Assembly (NCBI RefSeq): GCF_001683795.1
Contig: NZ_LIGX01000026.1
Coordinates: forward strand, 1 to 64,000
Direction: 5' to 3'
Source of the DNA: Neoakkermansia glycaniphila
GTDB taxonomy: Bacteria > Verrucomicrobiota > Verrucomicrobiia > Verrucomicrobiales > Akkermansiaceae
Length of the DNA stretch: 64,000 bases
The translations under genes were made by a program, and so were the position numbers. The notes beneath the pieces are model-generated. The model was not told the origin of the DNA. It ran no database searches and saw nothing but the letters and a program-made list of their open reading frames with translations. Of this stretch, positions 1 to 9,461 are shown piece by piece (the first letter of the stretch is position 1; every line of letters starts with the position of its first letter).

Positions 1-182
1 CCCCCCTTGCCGCCCCCTACCTTGCCGCCCTGCCCGCCCACGCGCAGGATCCCGAATGGATCGACCACGGCTTCATGCTCGAAGAATACCGCCTCACCGT
101 CTTCGCTCCCACTCTCGCCGTCAAAGGCCGATCCTCCGTCAAAAAACTGGCGGACTCCTTCGCCGCCCTGCCGAGGTCGTAA
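1..182 (+). CDS. C-terminal end of an HrpA-like ATP-dependent RNA helicase (partial)
   Basis: The reading frame is open from base 3 and stops with TAA at 180-182, so only about 59 C-terminal residues are visible. The stretch EEYRLTVFAPTL followed by S-V-K-K-L resembles the extreme C terminus of HrpA-type DEAH helicases, which typically end with an E-E-Y/F-R-V-S-L-F-A segment and a P-V-S-x-K-R-L motif. The helicase core lies outside the window, so the assignment rests on this tail alone. Bases are C-rich at third codon positions, like the other plus-strand genes left of 19.8 kb. Confidence 0.5.
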   Translation, partial: PLAAPYLAALPAHAQDPEWIDHGFMLEEYRLTVFAPTLAVKGRSSVKKLADSFAALPRS

Positions 183-223
183 CAGCGGCTTGACATCCCT
201 CATGCCTCACCTATATTGGAGGC

Positions 224-1372
224 ATGAGTACCTCTACCCGCGTTCTCTGCCTCCTGCCGGCGCTATGGCCGGCCATCACCCTCGGCGAACCATCCGCACC
301 CGCAGGACAATCCTGCCCGGCCCCTTCAGGAAAAAGTACGGTTCCTGCACAGATGGCCTCCATCTCTCCCGGCGAAAAACCCCTCTCGCTCATCCTCGAA
401 GCATGGGACAACGACGGCAAGCCCATCTCCGACCAAAAGGCAATAATGGAATGGATTCGGCTGCGCCTCGCACTGGCGGGAACACAACCGGATAGCATCG
501 CCATCCTCCCGGAAGGCGGGCACGGCGTGCGCGTACAGCTTCGCGGCGAAGCCATGCAACAGGCCGACAATCTGGAATCGTATCTTTGCCACCCCGGCCC
601 CTTCCGGATACTCCCCGTCCATCCCGACAATGATGTTTTGCTCGCAACCGGTATCGTGCGCAACATGCCCGGCAATGCTCGAATCATGCTGCAAACCAAT
701 CCGAACGGCAAGCTTGCTTCGGAAATCATCGTTCAAACGGATATGGAACCGGAACGGCGATTCATCAGGCAACTCCATTCTCACGAGAGCCCAATCCTCA
801 AAATCACCACTCAGCCGGATATTTACGGGAACAATATCACGATCATCACTCTCTGCCACATTCATCGCTGCTGGTCACCTCCTCCCATCGTACTCTGCCC
901 ATTTCCCGAGCTCTGTCTATTTCCCAATGAGCCCGAAATCAACTGGATCGTACCCAACTCCCCGTTCCCCCATGATACGCGCACGGAATATGATCCGCTT
1001 ACGGAACCCAGACTGCCCATGCACGATGCGTATGCGGAAGATTTCATCATCACCAGACACAACATCGCAAAAGCCTGCGTCGATCAACAGGATCCAACCC
1101 GCATCCTCATTACCCTGACCCCGGCCGGGCGGCTCAAGCTGCAACAGTACAAGGATCTCATGAATCCCGCGGTAACCCGGCTGGCCTTCGTCATGGATAA
1201 CCGGATCATCGCCACGCCGAACCTTCCCGGCAACCCCGACAAAGAACTCTCCTTCGCGCTGAACACGCCCCAACAAACCGCACAAACGGCGCAATGGCTC
1301 TCGTCCAAAAACATTCATTTGGTTCGGGTCGATCATCAGAAAAATTCCCAACCAACTTCAACCGCCGAATAA
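224..1372 (+). CDS. Secreted SecD P1-domain-like protein (single domain, no translocase channel)
   Basis: The 382-residue product begins with a plausible Sec signal peptide: short basic start, then LCLLPALWPAITLG. No other membrane segment is visible. The C-terminal half aligns by eye with the periplasmic P1 region of the SecDF encoded at 40130-42643. FIITRHNIAKA matches VYITGKDIASA there, LITLTPAGRLKL matches VNVSLSTSGAYKM, and RLAFVMDNRIIATP matches RLAVVLDDKVVSAP. The phrase VHPDN about a third of the way in recurs in the next gene and as VHPNS in SecDF. No SecD/SecF transmembrane helices follow, so this is not a working translocase. It probably sits in the periplasm; function is unknown. 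GGAGG lies only 1 base before the ATG, too close for an ideal ribosome-binding site. Confidence 0.75.
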   Translation: MSTSTRVLCLLPALWPAITLGEPSAPAGQSCPAPSGKSTVPAQMASISPGEKPLSLILEAWDNDGKPISDQKAIMEWIRLRLALAGTQPDSIAILPEGGHGVRVQLRGEAMQQADNLESYLCHPGPFRILPVHPDNDVLLATGIVRNMPGNARIMLQTNPNGKLASEIIVQTDMEPERRFIRQLHSHESPILKITTQPDIYGNNITIITLCHIHRCWSPPPIVLCPFPELCLFPNEPEINWIVPNSPFPHDTRTEYDPLTEPRLPMHDAYAEDFIITRHNIAKACVDQQDPTRILITLTPAGRLKLQQYKDLMNPAVTRLAFVMDNRIIATPNLPGNPDKELSFALNTPQQTAQTAQWLSSKNIHLVRVDHQKNSQPTSTAE

Positions 1373-1457
1373 TCCCGCCTCCGTTTACCATCCTTCGCCG
1401 GCTGGAAGCCCTGTTTCCGGCTTGACGCATCCGCACTTCCCCTCTATCCTGCACGAG

Positions 1458-3128
1458 ATGAAACCCTCTACCCTCCTTCTCGGCCTCATTCTGCCGTTTC
1501 TTCCGCTTTCCTCGTACGCCGCCACGGAAACAGCCCGACAGCAGGAACAGAAACCGGAAGACAATGCCTCCGGACAAATCGCCACATTCGTCCTGAAATT
1601 CGAGCCGTCCAGCCTCGCCGCCTTCCTTGAAGCGGAAAAGACCGCTCCGTCCGACCCTATCATGGAGGGATTCATGAAGGATGAATACCCCAATACCGCC
1701 CTGCACAGCGCCGTCATCTTCCTTCGTGACTATCGTACCGTCATCCTGCACATGGCCCATCCCGATGCCCACATCGACAAGTACAGCATCGCATATCCTG
1801 AAAAGGAACTTGTCCGCATCCGGTTTTCCGGCAGCATGGCGAAACATGCGGGCCAATGGTGCCGCATGTTTCTGGAACCTCCCTCGCTGGAATTGCTGCG
1901 CCTGCATCCGGACAACGAGGCTCTGCTGGCCGACCGCAACGATTCGAGGGAAATCCGGCACATTCCCGAAGGCTACCGCCTCATCAGCGGCAACGGTTCT
2001 CGGCACTTTCTGGTTGAAACACCGGAAACGGCAAAAAAACACGGCCGTTATCTCTCGGAAACCGATGTCCGGGATGCAGGGCCATGTTTCTTCTGGCGCG
2101 GATTCTACATCAATTTGACTCCGGGCGGAGCCTCCAAAATGGACAAGCTGATTCAGGACGCGAAAACAGATCGTTTTGCCATCGTCCTCAACAACTATGT
2201 TCTGGCCGCTCCGAAAGCACGCCTACTCCCCGAGGGATTCCTCTATATGCCCGACTCCTCTTTGAACCGGGAAATGACTCTGCTCCACGGCCTCTATTCA
2301 CCGAAGAATCGCCACGCGAACAGCCTCCGGTTCACCATTGAGCAGGAACCCGTATTCACCACCATACGGGATGAAGATGCCATTTTCACATGGGACGGGA
2401 AACCGTTGCCCGGCGAACAGGCTTCCTCCTTCGTGCTGAAAACCACGGGCGGCGATTCCGACGACGGCACGCGGCAGGAGGATGCGCTCCAATGGGTCAA
2501 GCTGCGCCTCTCCTGCGATGCCGGGCTCCAGGACAACATCGCCGTGCAACCGGAAGGCAGGGACGGACTTCGCATCCTGTTGCGGCGCGATGCTGCCGGA
2601 AAGGCCGACTCCTACATGGCCGCCCTGCTCGACAGCCCCCTCGTCGCCCTGCTGCGCGTCCATCCGGACAACGAGGCCCTGCTGGCCGATCGCGACGCGC
2701 AGGGCAAACCCCGCGCCATCCCGGAAGGCTATCGCGTGATGAACCACGTCTTCGCGGATGAAAACGACAATCAGCACATCCAGCCTCTCGTCGTGGAAAC
2801 GCCGGAGCATGCGGAAAAAAGCGGCCTGCTCATCACAAACGCGCACATGGCCGAGGCCCATGCGGATTACCAGCGCTGGGGCCATGTCAATGTGACGCTC
2901 AGCGAAGACGGAGGGCAAATCATGCGGCGGCTCACACAACCGATGGAAAAAGGCCGCGCCCGCATCGCCATCGTCTGCATGGGGCGCGTCGTTTCCACCC
3001 CCATCGTACAGGATGTACTCTACAAAGAGTTCTCCATCTCCGGACTCGACGCCATCAACGAGGCGAACAGGCTCGTCCGCCTCATCCGGCTCGGCAATAT
3101 CCGCTTCACGTCCGAACCCGGCAAATAA
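1458..3128 (+). CDS. Secreted protein with two tandem SecD P1-like domains
   Basis: The 556-residue product starts at the ATG giving MKPSTLLLGLILPFLPLSSYA, a good signal peptide; an upstream in-frame codon at 1422 would bury it. Two repeats follow. LHPDNEALLADR lies near residue 149 and VHPDNEALLADR near residue 401, each followed by a (H/A)IPEGYR(L/V) phrase. The second repeat is strikingly like the P1 region of the local SecDF: GHVNVTLS against GHVNVSLS, and VLYKEFSISGLD at 520-531 against TLYKEFSISGLD at SecDF 288-299. No transmembrane channel domains are present. It follows the single-domain relative by 85 bases on the same strand, so the two are likely co-expressed. A soluble periplasmic role, perhaps in handling translocated chains, is inference only. 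Confidence 0.8.
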   Translation: MKPSTLLLGLILPFLPLSSYAATETARQQEQKPEDNASGQIATFVLKFEPSSLAAFLEAEKTAPSDPIMEGFMKDEYPNTALHSAVIFLRDYRTVILHMAHPDAHIDKYSIAYPEKELVRIRFSGSMAKHAGQWCRMFLEPPSLELLRLHPDNEALLADRNDSREIRHIPEGYRLISGNGSRHFLVETPETAKKHGRYLSETDVRDAGPCFFWRGFYINLTPGGASKMDKLIQDAKTDRFAIVLNNYVLAAPKARLLPEGFLYMPDSSLNREMTLLHGLYSPKNRHANSLRFTIEQEPVFTTIRDEDAIFTWDGKPLPGEQASSFVLKTTGGDSDDGTRQEDALQWVKLRLSCDAGLQDNIAVQPEGRDGLRILLRRDAAGKADSYMAALLDSPLVALLRVHPDNEALLADRDAQGKPRAIPEGYRVMNHVFADENDNQHIQPLVVETPEHAEKSGLLITNAHMAEAHADYQRWGHVNVTLSEDGGQIMRRLTQPMEKGRARIAIVCMGRVVSTPIVQDVLYKEFSISGLDAINEANRLVRLIRLGNIRFTSEPGK

Positions 3129-3788
3129 AGCGGGAAGCGCAGCCCCTGCCTTGCCCCTCCCACGCCGCCGCAGCAGGAGGATTATTTGCCTTCTGCCTCT
3201 CCTGCCTTGCAGAACTGCACACGCAGCGGCTCCCTGGCCGAAGCGGTAAAATCAGCAATACGATCCTCCCATTCCCTTGCCGACCGCACGGGCAACGCCT
3301 GATCCCACACCGCGCCCAGATACCAGACGATTTATTCAGCGTTCCGCGTATCCGGTACAGCTTCGCAAACACAGGCCGGGATCAGAACCATCATCACCGC
3401 GCTTTTCCATCCTCCGGGCAAATACGTATGCTGAACCAGAATTCATCATCAACGCACGAAAACACCGGTCTCTTTCAAGAAAAGGCAGCATTCCTTCCAA
3501 ACAACGAACCGCAAAAAAAACACCGCTGTGCCGTCATGGCTTTGAGTCACGTTCCCGTACTCAGTAAGTGGGCGCCGCGTCGCATTCTCTGAAGTATCCT
3601 CAAGGGACGGTTCATTAAACCCGAATCTTTGGCTCCCTTGTATGTTCATTAACGGTCCGGACCATGTAACCATTCACGAACACAGCAGCTGATGATGTAT
3701 ATACCGTATTTGCGGCAACAATGCAAGTCTTTTCGAGGTTTTCCGAACCATGCCCGCTAACCGATAGCATACATGCCTGCCGCCATGC
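3129..3788. other. Intergenic region without a recognisable gene
   Basis: Short open frames occur on both strands but none has a signal peptide, family motif or the codon bias of neighbouring genes. No tRNA cloverleaf or tandem repeat was recognised. The right part carries the terminator of the minus-strand cobA-hemD gene. Confidence 0.5.
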
Positions 3789-3824
3789 AAAACGGGCCGC
3801 AGGGATATTTTCCGCAGCGGCCCG
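3789..3824 (-). terminator. Intrinsic terminator of cobA-hemD
   Basis: On the minus strand an 8-bp perfect stem, CGGGCCGC with GCGGCCCG (3817-3824 and 3793-3800), is followed by TTTT. It lies about 30 bases past the cobA-hemD stop. Confidence 0.7.
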
Positions 3825-3854
3825 CATGGTTCGGAACAAACTGTTCCTTCCGTA

Positions 3855-5372
3855 TTACTTGAGTTTCCTGATGGCGGCCACGAGTCCGGGAATATCGTGT
3901 TCCTTCGCCTCGGCGGCAGGCTTGAGACCGTTCTCGTGCAGAGTCGCGGTCGTGATGGGGCCGATGCTGACGATCTTGCATGTATCGGGAAGAGGAATTC
4001 CGAGAGCCAGGAAATTCTCTACCGTGCTGGAACTGGTGAAGGTGATGATATCCGCGCCTTCTTCGCGCAGCCTTGCCTGCGCACCCGTCGTATCTTCGGT
4101 CTCGGGTACCGTGTTGTAGGCAAGGCACTCGTCCACGATCGCCCCGGCGGCGGAAAGCTCGCGGGCGATGACTTCGCGCGATTTCTCGCCGTGTACCCAC
4201 AGCATCGTCGTATGCTCGATGCCGCGCACACGCTCCTTCTGCCGGGCAAACTCCTTGACGAGTTCTTCCGCGACGGCCTTTTTCGGCATGATGTCGGTAG
4301 CGAGTCCATGCGCCTTGAGAGCGGCTTCCGTCGCCTTGCCGATGGCAGCGATGCGTGCGCCGCCGATGCAGCGGATATCGCTGTACACGGCAAAGAACGC
4401 CTCGAAGAAACGTTTCACGCCGTTCGGGCTGGTAAAGATCAGCCAGTCATACGTGTGGCAATCGACGACGCTCTCGGCAAAGGCCTGCCGGTCGCTGGGG
4501 TCGGTGATGCGGATGGTCGGCAGTTCGATCACATCCGCGCCGAGTTCGCGCAGCTGGCGGCTCAATCCGCCGATCTGCTCGCGCGTGCGCGTCACGACGA
4601 TGCGCTTGCCGAAAAGGGGCAGCTTCTGGTACCAGTCGAGCTTCGAGGCTTCCTTCACCACATCGCCGATCACAACGATGGCGGGCGCACCCAGCCCGGT
4701 TTTCTCCGCCTTGTCGGCCAGAGTGCCCACCGTACCCGTCACGCTGCGCTGGCGACCCGTCGTCGCCCACTGGATCACGGCGGCGGGCGTGCTCTTCTTC
4801 TGCCCTGCCTCGACGAGGCGGGCCAGCGTTTCCCGGAGGCTGCTCATGCCCATCAGCATGACCTTCGTGCCCTGTGCGCGGGCAATGCCTTCGACATCCA
4901 GAGTACTTTCGCCCTTGTCCGGATTCTCATGCCCGGTGAACACGGTGAACTGCGTGCAGTATTCCCGGTGCGTCACGGGTATACCCGCGTAGCCCGGCCC
5001 CGCGATGGCGGAGCTGATGCCGGACACCACTTCAAAGGGCACCTTTTCCGCGGAGAGCACATCGGCCTCTTCACCGCCGCGTCCGAAAACGTAGGGATCA
5101 CCGCCCTTGAGGCGGACGACGCATGCGTATTGCTTCGATGTCTCGACGAGTAATCTGTTGATGTCCTCCTGCGCCATCGCATGCCGGGAAGCGCGCTTGC
5201 CCACATACACGCGCACGCAGGAAGGCTTGCTCCACGCCAGAATCTCGGGCGCGACGAGAGCGTCGTACACGAGGCAGTCGGCGCGTTCGACAAGCTCCTT
5301 GCCGCGCAGAGTCATCAGGGAGGGATCGCCGGGACCGGCGCCGAGCAGGTAAACTTTTCCTTGTGTCGTCAT
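3855..5372 (-). CDS. cobA-hemD: Fused uroporphyrinogen-III C-methyltransferase / uroporphyrinogen-III synthase
   Basis: The 505-residue product joins two tetrapyrrole enzymes. Residues 1-245 are a SUMT domain: LLGAGPGDPSLMTLRG at 9-24, GGDPYVFGRGGEEA at 90-103, and PGYAGIPVTHREY near 126-138. It makes precorrin-2 from uroporphyrinogen III using S-adenosylmethionine. Residues 255-505 are a HemD-type synthase starting KRIVVTRTREQ, which cyclises hydroxymethylbilane to uroporphyrinogen III. The start MTTQGKVYLLGAGPGDP fits the family; the open frame extends 93 residues upstream but that stretch is low-complexity antisense-like sequence. Such fusions are known in several phyla. Other haem or cobalamin genes are not in the window. 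A hairpin terminator follows. Confidence 0.93.
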   Translation of the reverse strand: MTTQGKVYLLGAGPGDPSLMTLRGKELVERADCLVYDALVAPEILAWSKPSCVRVYVGKRASRHAMAQEDINRLLVETSKQYACVVRLKGGDPYVFGRGGEEADVLSAEKVPFEVVSGISSAIAGPGYAGIPVTHREYCTQFTVFTGHENPDKGESTLDVEGIARAQGTKVMLMGMSSLRETLARLVEAGQKKSTPAAVIQWATTGRQRSVTGTVGTLADKAEKTGLGAPAIVVIGDVVKEASKLDWYQKLPLFGKRIVVTRTREQIGGLSRQLRELGADVIELPTIRITDPSDRQAFAESVVDCHTYDWLIFTSPNGVKRFFEAFFAVYSDIRCIGGARIAAIGKATEAALKAHGLATDIMPKKAVAEELVKEFARQKERVRGIEHTTMLWVHGEKSREVIARELSAAGAIVDECLAYNTVPETEDTTGAQARLREEGADIITFTSSSTVENFLALGIPLPDTCKIVSIGPITTATLHENGLKPAAEAKEHDIPGLVAAIRKLK

Positions 5373-5693
5373 GGCTGGTTTTATGATACCCCATCTATAC
5401 CACCGGGAAGCAAGGAAAGCGATTCTTTTCAAAGTCAGCGCAGCGTTTCCGGCGAGGCCCGTCCGTACCGAAAAGCGCACCCGCACGGCAAAAGAAAGAC
5501 GCGAAAACCGCACCCCGAACAAGCGGAGAATCCGGGCAGGAGAACAGGAACCCCCACTCCTCCTCTCGCCGATACACACCAGACCACGCCGCGCCACACC
5601 GCCTCCACCACATCGGCACTCCGGCGCACGCGGTGCAGACCGTACCGACATTCCTCCCCGGCCATTGGCGCGATGGGGGAGGGCGACTCGTTT

Positions 5694-5709
5694 TGTTCCA
5701 CGTGGAACT
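5694..5709. promoter_or_regulatory. parS-type ParB binding site (15/16)
   Basis: TGTTCCACGTGGAACT differs in its last base from the palindrome TGTTCCACGTGGAACA, a known Pseudomonas-type parS sequence. It should be read with the perfect copy at 5981 and the third at 21740. Confidence 0.75.
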
Positions 5710-5980
5710 TTTTACCCGGACGGCAGAATACGCCACACGTCACACTCTCCCACGCTCCCCGTCTTGCGCTCACCCACTGCCATTCCCCCCCCCCTTTGAA
5801 CCCACTCATTTTCTCTTTTGCGAATCATTTGATGCATAAACACCATTTTTTACCCGAATTTGCCCGAATTCACCGCCTTTTATCACTTACATACCCATAT
5901 TCTCATATCATTTGATCCGCATTTTCGATGCTTTTTCAGCCGTTTTGGCGCAATTTCCGCATTATGGTACGCCAAATCCG

Positions 5981-5996
5981 TGTTCCACGTGGAACA
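5981..5996. promoter_or_regulatory. parS ParB binding site (perfect palindrome)
   Basis: TGTTCCACGTGGAACA is a perfect 16-bp palindrome identical to a parS sequence established in Pseudomonas. It lies 75 bases before the porin start and about 14 kb from the candidate origin, as expected for origin-proximal ParB loading sites. Confidence 0.85.
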
Positions 5997-6070
5997 TTTC
6001 AGATTTTCCCTTCCCTGCCGCCGCCAGATGGTGTATGGTCGCGCACGACGAACGACCTCTCACCTGTTCC

Positions 6071-7450
6071 ATGCAACGCACGCACCTCTCCCATCTCCGC
6101 CGCCTTCTCCCCGCACTGCCTCTCATCGGCTCCGCCCTCGCCGGGGAAGCCTCCCTGCCCGCCCTCTCCGCCGGGGCCGGCAATCAGGCCATCTCGAAAG
6201 CATCCGTTCCGGCGAATGGGAACACTGCCCTGTGCTCGCAGGTGAAGGAATATTTCCATTGGTTCGATGCCAAACGCGACCATTTGGAGAACCCCGTGAT
6301 TCAGGATTTCAGGGTCACACTCTGCGCCCAGTATCAGGGCGCCTATCTCGACCCCGCCGGGGGCGGGCAACGCGTGCGCGGCTGTAACGACGGAAACAGC
6401 CGCCGGGGGAATCTGGAATGGCGCCGCCTGTACCTCGGATGCTCCGCCAAGCTGTTCGACAGATTCACGTTCGTGAACAACTGGGAGATCGGCGGCGTGA
6501 ATACGCGCTACCGTTACACATCCGACAACTGGGATGCACCGTCTCAACACTGGATGCTCTTCGAGTTTTACCTGAAGTCGGAACTCGGCAGCCGCGACAC
6601 TCTTTATATAGGCAAGATCAAGCCCGGCTACACGGGCGAGTACAGGCTCTCCTCATCCGCCATCGAAACGATCGAACGTTCCGCGCTGGTGAACCAGCTG
6701 AGCGCATATATGAATTACGGCATCGAATGGCGGCACAATGCGGAGCCGTGGAAAAACTGCCGATCGTCGGGAGGGGCGGCACCCTTTACCGAACGCTTCG
6801 GCTGGCAGACGGGCGTGTACCTGAACGGCAACGACGGCCCCGGCTCCGGGCAGTCGCGCATCGAACCCGTCTTCAATTCCTCGACGGGTTGCTTCACCGC
6901 CCTTTCCCTCATCTATGCAGCGGATGCGAACAACCGATTCCATCTGGACTGGACCCACGAGTTCACGGATGTGGCCTCCCCTTCCCCATTCTGCTATCAG
7001 GGTATGGGTGCAGTGGACGTGCTGGCCTTCACACACACTTATACGGACGGCCGCTTCGAGCTGATGAGCGAAGCCATGGCCGGCTTCAACACCATCGGCC
7101 TCGATAAAAAGAGAGCCGAAGGCGGCAACAACGTATTCGGCCTCGCCTTCATTCCCACTTACCGCATCGGCGAACGAACACAGGCCGTCTTCCGCTACCA
7201 GTGTTCGTTCGGGCGAAACGGCGTTCGCTCCGACCTCCGTTACTACGGCACGAATGCGGATTACTCCCCTGTCAGCGATGCCCTGCACGGCGTGTACGCC
7301 GGGATGAACTTCTTCCTCTGCCCCGCCAGCCCCCATCAGACGAAGCTGATGGTCGGCACGGAATATATCTACTCGCGCGGGCGCGATGCCGTGGGCGACA
7401 AGGGCTTCACCGGATGGCAGTACATGGCGGCCGTGCGTGCATCGTTCTGA
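6071..7450 (+). CDS. Outer-membrane porin, OprO/OprP-like
   Basis: The 459-residue product begins MQRTHLSHLRRLLPALPLIGSALAGE, a signal peptide ending in A-x-A-like sequence; the open frame extends upstream across the parS site but without a signal peptide. The body has alternating aromatic/polar strands such as RRLYLGCSAKLFDRFTFVNNWEIGG, and LYIGKIKPGYTGEY, in the style of phosphate-selective porins. It ends YMAAVRASF, with the terminal phenylalanine used for BAM recognition. No partner transporter lies nearby. The substrate cannot be read from sequence. Family-level confidence is good; exact specificity is unknown. Confidence 0.8.
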   Translation: MQRTHLSHLRRLLPALPLIGSALAGEASLPALSAGAGNQAISKASVPANGNTALCSQVKEYFHWFDAKRDHLENPVIQDFRVTLCAQYQGAYLDPAGGGQRVRGCNDGNSRRGNLEWRRLYLGCSAKLFDRFTFVNNWEIGGVNTRYRYTSDNWDAPSQHWMLFEFYLKSELGSRDTLYIGKIKPGYTGEYRLSSSAIETIERSALVNQLSAYMNYGIEWRHNAEPWKNCRSSGGAAPFTERFGWQTGVYLNGNDGPGSGQSRIEPVFNSSTGCFTALSLIYAADANNRFHLDWTHEFTDVASPSPFCYQGMGAVDVLAFTHTYTDGRFELMSEAMAGFNTIGLDKKRAEGGNNVFGLAFIPTYRIGERTQAVFRYQCSFGRNGVRSDLRYYGTNADYSPVSDALHGVYAGMNFFLCPASPHQTKLMVGTEYIYSRGRDAVGDKGFTGWQYMAAVRASF

Positions 7451-7588
7451 CCGGCGCCGCGCAAACGCCCTGCTCCGCACAGGCCGCTCCACCGTCCGGG
7501 CGAGAGCTGCCATCCTCTCCACTGTTTTGAAGGCGCGGACAGACTGCACTCTTGACCCGCAGGCCGGAGCAAGGTATATAGCGCTGTC

Positions 7589-9343
7589 ATGACAATCCCG
7601 GCACGACTTGAAGAAAAATTGGCCCCTGCCCTGAAAGCCGCTCTCGGCGACGCCCTGCCCGAAGGGTTCGCCCCTGCGGTCGCCGTCTCGCAGGATCTGC
7701 GCTTCGGCGATTACCAGTGCAATGCCGCCATGGTGCTGGCCAAGCAGGCGCGCATGAACCCCCGCGCACTGGCGCAGGCAGTCATCGACGCCATGGGAGA
7801 CATGCCCATCTGCACGATGGAGATCGCCGGGCCGGGCTTCCTCAATTTCCGCCTCAAGCCTGAGTTCTTCGCCTCCTGCGCCTCCGCCATGCTGCAGGAC
7901 GACCGCCTCGGCGTACCCGCTGCCGCCGAACCGAAGACCATCGTCATCGACTTCTCCGCGCCGAACGTCGCCAAACCGATGCACGTCGGCCACATCCGCT
8001 CCACCATCATCGGCGACGCCCTCGCCCGCATTGCCCGCTTCATGGGCCACAATGTGATCACCGATAACCATATCGGCGACTGGGGCACGCAGTTCGGCAT
8101 GATCCTCTGGGGATGGAAAAACATCCTGAACGAACAGGCTCTGGCCGACAACCCCATTGAGGAGCTGCTGCGCGTCTATAAGGAAGTGAACGCTCTCTGC
8201 AAGGAAAAGCCGGAACTGCTTCCGGTCTGCAAGGCCGAGCTGGTGAAGCTCCAGAGCGGCGACGCCGAAAACCTCGCCATCTGGGAACGCTGCGTCGCCG
8301 TCTCGAAATCCGGCCTCGAAAAAATTTACGACCAGCTCGACATCCACTTCGACTACTGGCTCGGAGAAAGCGCCTATAACGACGCCCTCGCTCCGCTCGT
8401 GGACGAGATGATCGCCTCCGGCCTCGCCCGCGAGAGCGAAGGCGCCATCTGCGTCTTCTCGGATGGCACCCTCAAGCCGCAGGACGATCCCTTCCTCGTG
8501 CAGGAAAAAGGCGAATGGAAACCCATCCCGTGCATCGTGCGCAAGGCGGACGGCGGCTTCCTCTACGCCACGACCGACCTCGCCACGCTCGACTTCCGCA
8601 CAAAGGTGTGGCAGGCAGATGCCATCTGGTACGTGGTCGGCGCACCGCAGGCACAGCACTTCCGCCAAATCTTCGACGTCGAGCGCATGCGCGGCATCAC
8701 GGGCGACTTCCGCCACGTCGCCTTCGGCTCCATCCTCGGTTCGGACCGCCGCCCCTTCAAGACACGCTCCGGCGACACCGTCTCCCTTCAGGACGTATTG
8801 GACGAAGCCATCGAACGGGCAGGGAAGGTGATCGACGAAAAGAGCCCCGACATGCCCGCCGAAGAGCGTGAAGCCGTCTCCCGCGCCGTAGGCATCGGCG
8901 CCGTCAAATTCGCTGAACTTTCCCAGAACCGCATGACGGACTACGTGTTCGACTGGGACAAGATGCTCGCCCTGCAGGGCGATACCGCCCCTTACCTCCA
9001 GAACTCCTACGTGCGCGTGCGCTCCATCTTCCGCAAGGTGGAAGGCGACGCCGCGCTGCCGGAATCCCTCACCCTCACGGAAGACGCTGAAATCCATCTG
9101 GCGCGCATGCTCGTCCGCTTCGGCGAAATCGTCCCCTCTGTGCTGGACGACTGCCGCCCGAACGTACTCGCCGGGTACCTCTTCGACCTTGCCCGCGCCT
9201 TCCACTCCTTCTACGAAGCCTGCCCGGTGCTGCGCTCGGAAGGAGCCGTGCGCGCCTCGCGCCTCGCGCTGTGCGAGCTCACGAGCAGGGTATTGAAGCA
9301 GGGCATGGCCCTGCTGGGCATCCACATGCCCGACAGGATGTAA
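7589..9343 (+). CDS. argS: Arginyl-tRNA synthetase
   Basis: The 584-residue class I synthetase charges tRNA-Arg with arginine using ATP. The N-terminal Add-1 domain leads to the HIGH-type motif HVGH at 132-135 within APNVAKPMHVGHIRST. The KMSKS position is the modified FKTRSGDTV near residue 390, a form common in ArgRS. The C-terminal anticodon-binding helical domain ends MALLGIHMPDRM, the expected family end. The length is normal. It is transcribed after the porin with a 138-base gap. Two strong hairpins follow the stop. Confidence 0.97.
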   Translation: MTIPARLEEKLAPALKAALGDALPEGFAPAVAVSQDLRFGDYQCNAAMVLAKQARMNPRALAQAVIDAMGDMPICTMEIAGPGFLNFRLKPEFFASCASAMLQDDRLGVPAAAEPKTIVIDFSAPNVAKPMHVGHIRSTIIGDALARIARFMGHNVITDNHIGDWGTQFGMILWGWKNILNEQALADNPIEELLRVYKEVNALCKEKPELLPVCKAELVKLQSGDAENLAIWERCVAVSKSGLEKIYDQLDIHFDYWLGESAYNDALAPLVDEMIASGLARESEGAICVFSDGTLKPQDDPFLVQEKGEWKPIPCIVRKADGGFLYATTDLATLDFRTKVWQADAIWYVVGAPQAQHFRQIFDVERMRGITGDFRHVAFGSILGSDRRPFKTRSGDTVSLQDVLDEAIERAGKVIDEKSPDMPAEEREAVSRAVGIGAVKFAELSQNRMTDYVFDWDKMLALQGDTAPYLQNSYVRVRSIFRKVEGDAALPESLTLTEDAEIHLARMLVRFGEIVPSVLDDCRPNVLAGYLFDLARAFHSFYEACPVLRSEGAVRASRLALCELTSRVLKQGMALLGIHMPDRM

Positions 9344-9350
9344 TCCTCCG

Positions 9351-9382
9351 GTCTGCCGCCCGTACTTGCACGGGCGGCAGAC
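9351..9382 (+). terminator. argS: Strong hairpin after argS
   Basis: A perfect 13-bp stem (9351-9363 with 9370-9382) has a 6-base loop and starts 8 bases after the argS stop. No T-run follows, so it may terminate poorly or protect the mRNA end. A second 9-bp inverted repeat (9401-9409 with 9424-9432) stands just before the next gene. Confidence 0.5.
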
Positions 9383-9461
9383 AATCCCCATCAAACCGAA
9401 CCGGGAAAGGCTGCAGCAGCCCGCTTTCCCGGTTCCCCATCGCCTCACCCCACCCGACACC

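Larger units (their letters stand above)
5373..6070. other. Divergent intergenic region carrying two parS-type sites
   Basis: This 698-base region separates the minus-strand cobA-hemD gene from the plus-strand porin. No convincing gene is present. Its notable content is two palindromes of the ParB-binding type at 5694 and 5981, 287 bases apart. The stretch 5820-5940 is AT-rich. Confidence 0.7.
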
